NCBI RefSeq assembly: GCF_032362555.1 | Contig: NC_083517.1 | Coordinates: 7,770,001 to 7,834,000 of the forward strand | Source of the DNA: Amyelois transitella | Taxonomy: Eukaryota; Arthropoda; Insecta; Lepidoptera; Pyralidae | Direction: 5' to 3' | Length of the DNA: 64,000 nt | Part shown: piece after piece, positions 35,036 through 46,665 of the stretch | How the letters are laid out: every line of letters begins with the position of its first letter | Position numbering within the stretch: position 1 is the stretch's first letter | Made by a program: the position numbers and the translations under genes | The notes under the pieces: generated by a model | Told to the model about the DNA's origin: nothing | The model's input: the letters and a program-made list of their open reading frames with translations, nothing else | Databases searched by the model: none

Positions 35036-38000
35036 CTATCCAAATGACGTCATATCCCGTAAGAACGCATTACTTCCAGCTGGATTATCCCTCGGGACCT
35101 GCAAACAACATTTGATATTATATATATAGCTGGTCGTGGCCTCAGTTTATTGAAAACTGCTAGCTCAGCTCACACCGTAAGAGAAAAGACGTGATTATAT
35201 GTATATATGCAATTTATGGGCGTGATTTTTATGAAACGCCATGTCTACTTACACTATGGCCTGCCACATTGATCCAGAAAAATCTGAAGTTTCCGTGTGC
35301 CTTGTAGTAACCCTCCAGCTTTCCGTCCTCCCATATCGGTTGCCGGGTGGCATTCCTGTAGGCCTCCGCCCCAGGCCACTTCAGTCTGTCGACCCAGAGA
35401 ATTTGGCCTAAAATTTTTGTTGTAGGTAGGTATTATAATTAAATATTTAACGAATAATTGTGTGATAAAATAGTATATATACTTATTTCCATTTTCAAAT
35501 ATTGTTTTTCCATAAAAGGTATGATATCTTTAAATATTGATTTTTCTCTTTCTCTCCATTTTTATATTTCTGGTTCTATTCTCTTTAGGATGTAACGAAA
35601 GAAATGTACTACTAGGTACCAACCTGTACGACAAATCAGACCTACCTGGAGTATCACAAATGAGGTCAAGATTTCCATTGTACTTTGTTACAATGATGTT
35701 GGTTTCGTTTAAAAGTTTCTCAACTGCAAAAAGAAATATATTATTAAATTCATAAAACTCATTCTCAAAAAATCTGCATATTCTCTAACTATTTTATTAT
35801 TATTGTAAATACTTACTCCCTTCTGTAACTGGCTTCATAAAATCGCCATTTTGGTAGGCAAACACCGCGTTCGATTGGCTACCCCATGAGACATGGTCTG
35901 GGATCTCAAGAGCAGGTTTCACCAGGTTGTTCATCAAGTATTGGAGGTTGTATTCGTTTCGGTCGTCTACGGGAGTGCTGTAAGGCTTGTTGTGAATAAG
36001 CATATCTCGTGACAACTCTGAAATTGATGCGTTACGTCAGTGTTTACAAAAAAAAAATGGAAACGTTTATTTACAAGAGGGGGTGGGGAAGTGAGATGCT
36101 GTAAAAGTTTCCTTTACCGAAATTAGGACTCTTATAAATAAATAAAGTATCAAATAAAGTTAAATACGTTTGGTAAGTGATTTTTGTCACTGCTTATTTG
36201 ATACTTTTTTTTTATATTGGATTAGGCATTTGTCTTTCATCTCACCTGATGGTTCTTGACGATGAAGACGAAGATGTTATATGCAAGAGATACCCATTCT
36301 TTCTACTTTTGAATATTCGCGGACAGTATCTACTTGTCTGGGAATATAGACGCAGACAGTTCATTCCAATCTACTCACCCAAATCACTCCGAGAATCTGG
36401 TAAATTTGTAGGCATTTTCGTCAGTATGTTATAAAAGTCCACATTAGTGGTATGCCGGAAGACAACACTTTGGGTTGCAGCCCATTGATTGGTGGACGCT
36501 ACGTATTGTCCCTCGTTGAAGAGACGTTCGGCTTCTCGGGCTGAAGCCTGGATAGCTTCGTATCCTTCTTGATTTACCAAGCCAGCAGCCAGCAGTAGCG
36601 GCCCCCAGGTGAGAGTTGCGTCTACCGGAGATATCCAAGCATTTCCCATGGCAATACCGCGAAGGTTCGATCTGATGGTACCGGCTTCTTCAGCCTGCGT
36701 ATAAATTATATTTTATTAAATAAAATGACCCAGTGATAAAAAAATATTATCAATAGTTCTATCATGGAAATGTGTCAACGAACTTGTAATAGATACTTCC
36801 TCCTGGCGTTAATCTCAATAACATCTTAATCTTTTGGGAGAAGAGCCCAAGATGCGCCTTTTGACCATGATCTTAATTATACGTAGTAATGTGAGAAAGT
36901 GTAAGTGTTATTTAGTGTGTACACATACTAAAAAAGTTGTTTCCGAAAAAGTTTATGTAGGTAGGTATATCTTTATCTTTGCTTATATTGTTCACTTATT
37001 TTTGTGATTACATTATCAAAACTATCGGAGGATCCAAGGGCACGAAGCTTTGACGCGGCGGGCGCAACTATGAGAGTGAGACATTATCAAACTAACCTCA
37101 TGCATTCTAAGAGCCATGTCGACAGCCATTTTCCCGCCATATGACTGCCCGTAGATATACAAGTCCACTCCTTCAAACATGGGATTGTCGGCGTAAAACC
37201 CTCTCATTAGTTCTACGAAATCCAAAGCTGAAAGTACGTACACACACGTATTTTTTAAAACAAGCAATTTTAAAATTATAACAAAACGGTAATCTTAAAA
37301 AATCAGTAACTTTTACGTGAAACTGGACATCAAACTTATTTTTCAAAATTATACCATGCTTCAAAGTTAGCGGAATACCTACTGAAGATTTTGTAACGAT
37401 AAAATATGAAGAGAGGATAGGTAGAGAATGCCATACAGCATTAAGTCCGCCGTTTGTACATTTTTTTTGGTGCAATAAATATATATCCAGTACTTAGACA
37501 AGTTAGAGTAAGTAGTTATATATAGATACTTACCTATTTGATCATTGGTTGTTGTTAAAAACTGCAGTTCGTCAACATAACTGAATCCTGTTCCAACTGG
37601 GTTATCCACAAAAAGAACATTGAAGTTTTTTACCTGAAAACATCTTAGCACATCACCTCAAAACAATTTGACAGCCGACCGTCAGAGTTGTACCAGTATT
37701 TTTACTTATATGCCTTGTTTTATTTGCAGACCTCGAGATTTAAATGTTGTGAATGCAATAAGAAACAAAAAGAATAATCAAGAAAAAAGTGAAAAGTTTA
37801 CACACTGACACGAAATAACGAAACGAAATCCGTAGCCACCTCGTAGCTATTACTCGAACGTTAAATTCATGCATGTAGTTACGTATTATCTCATATCTAA
37901 ACGCTTGACAGAGATCTGAGATCTTAGTCTTAAAATTCTGAAAGAGAGATTTAATGAGATGATTAGATGAGAGCCACCATTCATTTCCTTAATTCTTGAT

Positions 38001-39356
38001 TTCCTATTTTTTTTGACTTATGCCCGGGGCTTCTCATTTATAAGTATTTCAAACTTTATAACTCCTGTGTTACCTTCAGAAGGTCTAGCCAAACTTTGTT
38101 CTAAATTTCATTAAAATCTTATCTAGTTTATGTAAAAATTCGATGCAAATAAAAATACTAATATTTTCTGTTTATTAGTATGATTTGACTAACCCATGTA
38201 TAGTTCCTTTCCTGAAGGGACAAGTCCATTGGCCCTAATATCTCAAAGTTTCCGATGCCCGTAGAGGATCCCCCGGGACCTCCTTGCAGCCACACTATCA
38301 GTGGCCTATCCGTGTAGTTGGGAACATCTGCTGTGGTGTAAAACAGCCAGTAGAACATATGTGCGCCCTGTCTTACGGTTACGTAGCCATACTCTTGTTC
38401 GAAGTCACCAAATTGTCCTAGAAAAGAAATTAATAGATAGAGGAATAGATGATTTAGAATATGTTTTCTTTAACTGTAGGTAGGTATGTATCTATTAATG
38501 TCTACTCGTCTGTTTTGTGCTTTTAAAACGCCTTTATTCTCAGCGCTTTTGTGGAGTTATAAGTAGCAAGTGAATAAGTAATTTATGACCCAAGGTACGA
38601 ATATGATCCCGATTCAGGAGTGGGACTCATTAAATTTTCCCGAATAGCACAATTATTTCCATTAACTGTCCCAAATCCCGAGATTATTTACACTTCGGTA
38701 ATATAATATTTATTAAACTACTCATTTCCAAATATTTGTCAAAAAATATATGCGTCAACACTTCACGTGCCTGTTTTCATATTACTTAACAGGTATACAC
38801 TAAATGGGTGTGCTAAATAAAATCATCAAACACAATTATTCGTGTGTATTATTTACCAAGAACGAATTGTTTAATGCGCGGAGGGTCTGGTCAGATGATG
38901 TTTGACTTTCTTGACCTATATTATAATTCACAAATAAACGTGCTAATACTAATGAGAAATTACGGCTCGCTCTTAACTGCTCGGTTACTAGAGGAGAATA
39001 ATGTCGGTCGCATATGACGTTAAGTTGGTCGGCAGCAAGGTTTTCCTGGGTCGACGTGAAAAATATCGATAACTAAGGCATAATATCATCTATAGTTCAT
39101 GACTTTGCCATTTGAAGTTTTCTTTTTCCCACAAATTAATTGATAATTCTTGACCATTAAAAGTATCTATAACGATCTTTCAAATTATGAATTACGCGAC
39201 ATATTACAATTTTGTATTTTTTCTAGTCTAAAGAGACTAGTTATAGACTTTGAAGGCAAATAAGTTGTTATCACCATCTAAACAAAGACATAAGAAGAAC
39301 TTACCAAAAACTGATTGCTGAGATAAAATTGAAAAGATCAATAAATAAAGCCACAT
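35036..39356 (-). CDS. Serine carboxypeptidase, SCPEP1-like (9 exons, 439 aa, complete)
   Basis: Peptidase family S10, retinoid-inducible serine carboxypeptidase type; removes C-terminal residues in the secretory or lysosomal route. Exons: 39356-39305, 38417-38194, 37633-37534, 37227-37097, 36694-36379, 36017-35817, 35723-35646, 35407-35253, 35098-35036, all in phase (1320 nt). The signal peptide is MWLYLLIFSILSQQSVFG. The oxyanion segment is WLQGGPGGSSTGIGNFEILG. The triad is complete: Ser in YIYGQSYGGKMA, Asp in NGNLDLICDTPG, His in NVAGHSVPRDNP (split between the last two exons). Length is close to the 450-aa family norm. AATAAA on the minus strand at 35006-35001 lies about 30 nt after the stop. 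Confidence 0.95.
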
Positions 39357-40967
39357 CTTGATTGATCCAGAAACACTTTTAACACACTGCAAGTAAATCT
39401 ATGGAATGTGTGGTAGCTGTGTGCTAATTAGTGTAATTAAAACCAATATATTTTCATTATTATCAGATATACAGAATTTTTTATCAAAGAATATCCGATA
39501 AAAATACTTATATACTCGTATCAAATCTATCTCAATTAGTTTTACTTTATCAATTTGTGATAAGTTTCACTTCTCAATGTTCGTACTATACCTGAATATT
39601 TGTACGTGTAGCTGTTAGAATACTCAAGTCCTTTATCGAAATTTCTTTTATTATAGCAACCTTTTTTAACATAGGTATTCAGTCCGCTTTTACTGCGTTT
39701 TGCTAATCATACCTACTTATTCTTATTACTCCATTAAACTGACTTAGGTATTTATTTGTATGTTTCCGCATATTCCTTACTTATTGGGAATAGTTTATTA
39801 ACGCTCGTTTCTGAATATTTATCAAGAGAAATTCGAATTAGGACCCAGCCTGTAATAGCGATGCTACAGAGGTCAGCTAATTTTAACTAAAGATCTGATT
39901 CAGATAATTGAAAAAAAAAAACTAATTTCACTTTATATTGTCATAAATGCGATTATTTATTTGATTTTATTTCCTATAGCGCGTGCTAGTCACCTGCTTC
40001 GACAATATTATTTTATTGCATTAGCATGACTATAGAGCGGTAGTTAATTTTTAAGTGGGGTTTAATTTTCATCTCACATGACCGTACGTTCCGCGGCAGG
40101 CGGCAAGATGAGGCGTGGTGGTGGCCGCAGATCATCCTACACAGGTGTCAAGTGTAGTCGCCGGCAACCTTTGCCTCTCGGTAAAGTGCTATCACGCCGC
40201 GATAACGCAAACAAGATCCGAGTGGGAGCCGCCGCAGATCCATCCTGAGATCGCCATTGACCAGACAAATCTAACAAAGTGATGATTAAAATATCTCCCG
40301 CCTTTTTCAAACAGGTAAATTTGTATATTACCAAAATTTGGGTTTAATTTATAAATTAACGAGCACCAAGAGATGTACTTATTTAATTTTCAAAAATTAT
40401 GGTTCAATAGTTGTATGTTATACAAAATATTAATTATTATTACTTTGTAAAATGCAACGCGAAAATTTCAAATCGGTTATTAACACTTAGCTAATAAAAA
40501 ATCATTATCAGTATTTTGAATAAAATTATTTCGACCACTTTTGTATGACTTAAATATTAATTTTAATATTTAAGTGGTTTTCAGAAGTATCTATTGTATT
40601 AGTGGAAATTTATTATTTTTCATTGAAAAGTTATCAAATGTACCTACAGTTGATTCCAGTTACCAATGTCTACTTTTACAAAATCACTACCTATTTTTAA
40701 AGGAGTAGAACACGTATGCAGTCTGGACCATCTTCGCGATTAACATTTATTTTACTGAACACTTGAATCCTTAATAATGTACAATGTCATTTATTGTATT
40801 GACTGAAGACATTGAGAATTATTGGTTTTGTTTTCATTAAGGAGTGTGAAGCTTTATTTTATAGAAATTAATACCTTTTTGTAAAACTATGTAAAGAAAT
40901 TCAAAATGCAGTCATAAATTACGAAGATTGCATTCTAATGTATCCAAACTTGAGCTAAAGTGATGGT

Positions 40968-41891
40968 TAGGGATGTGACATTGCTGATAAAAAATCGATT
41001 TTTATATAATCGATTTATTTTTTAAGTATGAAAAATCGATTAACAATTAATCGATTTTTCTTAAGAAAATAATCGATTTTATTATATTAATAGATTTTTC
41101 CTAATTTTTCAATTTATGTCAAAATAAAAGCCATATAAATTATATCTATAGATTTTTTCATTAAAAATAAACAATAGGTTTCTATTATCTAGTAAGTTCT
41201 TATATAATCAACACAAATTAAAGTTTTTAATTTTAACAATCAAGTTTGAAAAATGAAGTTTCAGCAACGAATAATGAATAAAATATCAACCGAATGTCGG
41301 TTAAATACTGTTCATCGACTAATTCCATCTAGAGAATGTTTGATTAAATAAATAAATAAATATAAATGTATACGAGACAAATTACACAGATTGAGTTTGC
41401 CTCGAAGTAAGTTCGAGACTTGTGTTACGAGATGCTAACTCAACGATAATATATTTTTTTAATAAATACTTATATAGATAAACATCCAAGACCCAAGCCA
41501 ATCAGAAAAAGTTCTTTTCTCATCATGTCCTGACCGGGATTCGAACCCGGGACCTCAGGTGTCACAGACAAGCGTACTACCGCTGCGCCACAGAGGCCGT
41601 CTATAAGGTAAATTAATCATCTAAACTGTTTTAAGAGCACAGAAAGAATGCACAGATGGCGTTAATGTAATATTATGGAGCTATGATAGTATTCTTTGGC
41701 AGTTCGCGTTCTGGGCTCCAAGCCAGAAGACAAAAACGTAATGTCGGAGTGCATTTATTGTATGATTATAAAAATCGATTTTAAATCGATTATTAATTTT
41801 AAAAAAATCACGTAAAAAAATCGATTTTTACTTAAAAAAAATCGATTTTTAATCGATTTTTTCCATAATCGATTTTTTTTTCACATTCCTA
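40968..41891. mobile_element. hAT-type MITE rich in AATCGATT motifs, with 8-bp target duplication
   Basis: Ends are TAGGGATGTGA (40968) and the inverse of TAGGAATGTGA (to 41891). The 8-bp direct repeat GTGATGGT flanks it exactly (40960-40967, 41892-41899), the hallmark of hAT elements. Both halves are packed with AAAATCGATTTT palindromes (about ten copies). A tRNA-headed SINE is nested at about 41345-41599. No transposase is present. Confidence 0.85.
41345..41599 (-). repeat. tRNA-derived SINE, reverse orientation, nested in the hAT MITE
   Basis: On the minus strand it starts GGCCTCTGTGGCGCAGCGGT (A box) and has GGTTCGAATCCCGG (B box). The body is shared with the copy at 44867-45112, and it ends in an ATTT-rich tail. 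Confidence 0.85.
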
Positions 41892-43221
41892 GTGATGGTC
41901 TTGTTACAAGCGCTCTTGTTTCTTCATTTGTATTCTACTTGTTCCTCGTGGCCAAGCTCCTGAAGGAATTGTGAATACATTTTATATATAGAACAGCTTT
42001 TGCGTGAACTTAGGTCCCGTGGGAATGACCAGAAAAAATGTACCAAATTTCGTCAAAATTTCTTAAATCTCATCAAGTTTTTGAATTTATTCGTTTCACA
42101 TAAAAGTACAAATCTTTTCTCTTTGTATTATTCATCACTATAAAGTATAACTCAAAGTCGCTTCCCGCGTCAATCCCTATGTATGTTTGCCTAAATCATT
42201 AAAACATAGCAACGCAATATCACTTATCTATTAAAAAACTGCAGTTTGTTAATAGATAGAGTGAATCAAGAGGCATGTTTATATGTGTGAATCAAGAATG
42301 AATCAAGAGGCATGTTTATACTCGTGCGAAGCCGGGGCGGGTCATCAGTTAATGTAATATAAACATTGAGTATTGATGTGATTATGTCATAAAAATCAAC
42401 TTTTCTCGTAAGTTGGTATTCGGAAATCTAAACAAGACGCTACCGTCTTTGTGTAAGTAATTTAAAGAACACATATTAATATGTATAGATGTATAACAAT
42501 GTAAACGGAAAGTGATAAAATGTACAAACATATTAGTGATATCGGAAGACAAAGTCTCACAATAGATGTTAGAAACAGAGAGGTTATTTAGAACATTATT
42601 TGGCAAAGCCCGTGTTGTTTGAGCCTTAGTAGGTAGGTATTTATTTATTTAGGTATTTATGTAAAACTTTGTACAAAAGGCGGACTTGATACTGTTTGGC
42701 ATTCTCTACCAGTTTAACAGCTGACGAAATAGAAAAACTTAACAGAAAATATATCTACCCCTTTGGGAATGAACAAAGAAGTGTACCGGGATCGTGGCAA
42801 GTGGATAGATGTCTTAGTCGTTGTCTTTAGAAAGACACGTGACTGACGACCATGTTATTCAGTATTTAATTTATACCAAAGACTTCACAGTGAATAGTTA
42901 TTATTAATATCAGACGGTATCTATTGTTTTAACATTCTTCATCTACGGCAAAGTTTACATAACTTAATGACATCGTAAACAAAGATATTTACAGATACTG
43001 AGATTTTATTTTTCTTTCAAAGAAATTCTTACTTGTACTCCACTGACTAGATAGGTAGGTACTTACTACAAACAATGAACATTGGTTCTATCGTATCGTT
43101 CCGTACAGTTCGTTGACCCATCAATATCCTCATCTTATATCTATATGTAAAGGATTTCATCTACCAATTGATTTTATATCTATCCATCTATCTCATTGCA
43201 TAAATCGATAAAAATTGTTAG

Positions 43222-43228
<7 letters not shown>

Positions 43229-43254
<26 letters not shown>
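43229..43254. repeat. (AT)n microsatellite
   Basis: An uninterrupted alternating TA run of about 13 units, seen directly. Confidence 0.9.
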
Positions 43255-43258
<4 letters not shown>

Positions 43259-43863
43259 TTACTTCGATTTTATTGAGCACTTTTTTATTTTGTACTTTCA
43301 TATAGCAAAACGAAAAAAAAAACAATTACATATGAAATCGCCTTAATACGGTAAGCTAGGTATATAATTAAACCTACCATTATGAATGAGATTAAAACTA
43401 GTTCGGTTAAGCCAGCACTCTTAATGAAACATCCATCATCGTGATAGTAAATACCACAGATGACTAAGTAGTAAAATTGTAGTCGTCCGAAAAATCATCT
43501 GAAAAAACAGATTTTCGGAAATTTTCGTAAACATAAGTTATGACCTATTCATTTTTCATCATCACATGGCAATGAATGGCCCATGGCCACGGCCACATAT
43601 TTATGTCTCTGTTCGTTAATAGCAACGGACCATGAATGTACGTAATTATGAGTAAATTGGATAATTTGATAAGCTGCCCCATGTGATTTACTGATGTAAA
43701 ATTTTGACGATAGGTATGTTGTAATTTTGTGGTAAAGAAGATGGAAAGCAAAGTCTTGCCTTAAAATATATATTCTATAATTATATATTTTCAGTTCATA
43801 TTGATAAAGAGGAACTGTCAGCCATTTCTCCATCAGTTTCATAGCATACTTTCATAAAAATAT

Positions 43864-43963
43864 TTACTTTTGTTTTTATTTAGTCATAGCATACAGAAAA
43901 ATAAGATTAGAATTTACTAATCTTATTTTTCTGTATGCTATGACTAAATAAAAACAAAAGTAA
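43864..43963. repeat. 46-bp perfect inverted repeat with an 8-nt loop
   Basis: Arms 43864-43909 and 43918-43963 are exact reverse complements; the loop is GAATTTAC. Complementarity continues imperfectly for about 15 more bases outward. A transcript would fold into a nearly perfect long hairpin. It may be a young foldback element or a hairpin-RNA source; there is no other sign of a gene. Confidence 0.85.
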
Positions 43964-44347
43964 GTATTTCTATCATAATCCTAACAAATAAAAATGGAAG
44001 AATATTTTTAATGACAAGCGAACGTGACTTTAGTTTATCATAACATTTAGATGCACTTCAATACATGCCGAAGTACCTACGAGTACTCAAGTAATTAGTA
44101 GTAATGTTTTCAAATTTACTTAGCTGCTACGTACAATACTTACTTCTATATAAGTAGGTAAGGGAATGTTATAATAAAAACTTTCGTTTTCATCTTTTTA
44201 ACAACATTGTGTGCTTATTGGTTTGATCTATGCAGATTGTAAATGTTGATCATGGGACGTACGCGATAGATTAGCAAAATCACTTTGTCTGAATTTCAAT
44301 TCCATGCCATTCAATTTCAGCCAAACCTTTGAGTCATGTGACTATCT

Positions 44348-44808
44348 TCTATATATATATAAAAGCGAAAAACACTCACTTAGGAATCACGAAATCTCGA
44401 AATCTACTGAGCCAATAAAGATTAAATTTGGGCACATGAAATTTTAGAATTAAATTTTGGTTAGTATGAAATAATCATTAAAACATTGAATTTTGAAAAC
44501 TGCATCTCAAGGGCGAAAAATAAGGGTTGGAAGTTTGTATGAAACTTCGTTTTTTGATGGGTGTCGAAGTGCGAGAAGTCTTATATATTGGTTAGTAAAA
44601 AATACATATCAGTTGCGGAAAGCAGGATGGCACTAAATAGGATAGGATGGGACAGGATAGGGCTGGACGGAAGCCATATGAATTTAAATCAAATATAAAC
44701 TTAAAACAGTCCCGCACGATACAGGATTAAAAAAATGGGTGAAATTTTATGGCGTATCCTTATAATCTAAAATGCATTTGCGCGGGCGAAGCCGCGGGCA
44801 AAAGCTAG
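44348..44808 (+). mobile_element. Helitron-like non-autonomous element
   Basis: Starts at TCTATATATATATAAAAGCG and ends with a GC-rich hairpin (CGCGGGCGAAGCCGCGGG) shortly before CTAG, followed by T. This fits Helitron rules: TC start, hairpin then CTRR end, no TIRs, insertion between A and T. It encodes nothing. Similar GC-rich ends lie at about 16226-16262, 32918-32944 and 42310-42340. Confidence 0.65.
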
Positions 44809-44866
44809 TCTATTTATATTAGAAACTTACCTACTTTTTCTAAGATTATGGTCATAGGCCTTTAAC

Positions 44867-45112
44867 GGCCTCTGTGGCGCAGCGGTAGTGCGCTTGTCTG
44901 TGTCACCGGAGGTCCCGGGTTCGAATCCCGGCCAGGGCATGATGAGAAACGAACTTTCTCTGATTGGCCTGGGTCTTGGATGTTTATCTATATACGTATT
45001 TATTATATTATAAAATATAGTATCGTTGAGTTAGTATCTCGTAACACAAGTTTCGAACTTACTTCGAGGCTAAGTCAATCTGTGTAATTTGTCCCAAAAA
45101 AAAAAAAAAAAA
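44867..45112 (+). repeat. tRNA-derived SINE with poly(A) tail
   Basis: The tRNA-like head GGCCTCTGTGGCGCAGCGGT has an A box, and GGTTCGAATCCCGG is the B box. An unrelated body of about 150 bp and a terminal A run (45096-45112) follow. The tail and a second copy at 41345-41599 argue for a SINE, not a tRNA gene. Confidence 0.9.
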
Positions 45113-46665
45113 TAGGCGGTAGTTCGGGATCCATTCCAGAGAGGTGAGAAATCAACCACGATTACAAAACGCCTGGAGTATGAAGAAGAGTTTCTTATGA
45201 TATTTATTTATATAATATATGCAGAAAGGCCGTATATTCGATTATTAGCTATTGTTATAAGAAACTGTCTTAAGAAACTGTATACCTACACATGAATGAA
45301 ACGTGATGTAGAGGAATTCCCCTTGCACTTTGGTGATAAAGAATTTCGTCTTATTTTTGCACATTAAGTATTATTTTCGTATTGTAAAGTGTATGTTTGT
45401 ACAACTTCCTATTCAACTGATTTGTCGTTTGTCTAAATGTCTTAAATATTTTATTTACATTAATAAAAAAATTTCATTACGCACTCTATTGCATGACGAC
45501 AATAAACACATGGCAGGTAAATCTTAAATTCAACTTTGACACTGGAATTCGCACTTTTTACCGTGTTACGCCATGCAATTTTCCTTATTCTAACGTTTAT
45601 AAAACTAAGGTCATCCCATTATCATTCCATTTGTTAAGATTACTTGAGTGATTTAGGTACACCTTGTTGCCTAGGCGTCATATATGTATATGAAATACAA
45701 AAAGTAATAGCGGCATTGTGTCCAGTTAAAGACTCATAGGCAGAAATCGCTCCCTTCCGTCGTTTGCTTGCTAAATAAAAGGTGAAGTCACTAGTATTGA
45801 CCAATATTCAGGTTATGCATATTTTTTAATGAAAATAAATTCCTTTATGTTATCTGCCTCATTTCATGGTAGCGGTGTCATGCAACGGTAACGTTTTACC
45901 ATCAGAACTATTCGTTGATATTAAATTTAGCATCTTTACCGATAATAGTACCTAATGATGAAAACGTTTGCTGAGATTTTATTGTGAATCACGGGAATTT
46001 AAAACGACGCAAAACTAGTTGCAGTATAAAAATAAATTTAATCACAAGACTCGTGACATACTTTTTAACTTCAAAAACTGCAAAATCTATCTGATTGTTC
46101 CACAATCTGCAAAACCGCAGATTAAGATATGGAAGCACGTGATTTGGAGCTAGATTTGAATGTAATATTTTCTGAATTTGACCTGTTTCTTTGTCAGATA
46201 TTGTAAGTACTTTCAAACACCTAGCTTGAAAAAAGATATTGCTGTCCACAATTATTTTTTACTGTAACACTTGTTTTTATAGACGAGTGTATACTTATTC
46301 AGATCACTTTATAACTCTAAGTAGAGTTCAGTTCACCTTTAAGTAGTGTTTTAAAATCATGTACGCTTCAACATTTACACTTTATATACCTACCTGCCTA
46401 TTGAACCTTGACTAACGAGATGATCTTATTTTACATTTTAAATACTTCCGCGTTCGAATAGCCAGGAACTATCTAGTCACAAAAAAGTTCATAAAAACCC
46501 AACAAAATCGGGTCGTTCATTCATTTGTGAGTACAATAGTTGACAAACACTTACGCGTGCAAGTTAATAAAAAAATAACTGTAATTGTTAAATCCAATAA
46601 ACCCACGATAGAGTATTTCATGTAAACACATTCGTATTTTCAATTTAATCTAAATTTGTTTTCAG

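Larger units (their letters stand above)
39357..46665. other. Repeat-rich region between carboxypeptidase and transporter
   Basis: About 7.3 kb without a supported gene. It should contain the carboxypeptidase promoter and the undiscovered 5' exon(s) of the transporter. Besides the elements listed separately it holds a GC-rich patch of unknown origin (40080-40265), an (AT)n run (43229-43254), a LINE stub (42755-42845) and a Helitron-like end near 42310-42340. Confidence 0.6.

Noticed and set aside
35537-35755. Plus-strand ORF starting with a hydrophobic stretch
   Set aside because: It is mostly intron and the antisense of carboxypeptidase exon 7; no homology.
44867-44940. tRNA gene with clear A and B boxes
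   Set aside because: It continues into a conserved 170-bp body with a poly(A) tail and has a second copy at 41345-41599, so it is a SINE head.
45509-45515. ATGGCAG before GTAAAT as the transporter start exon
   Set aside because: It would end at phase 1, while the exon at 46666 needs phase 0, so it cannot join.
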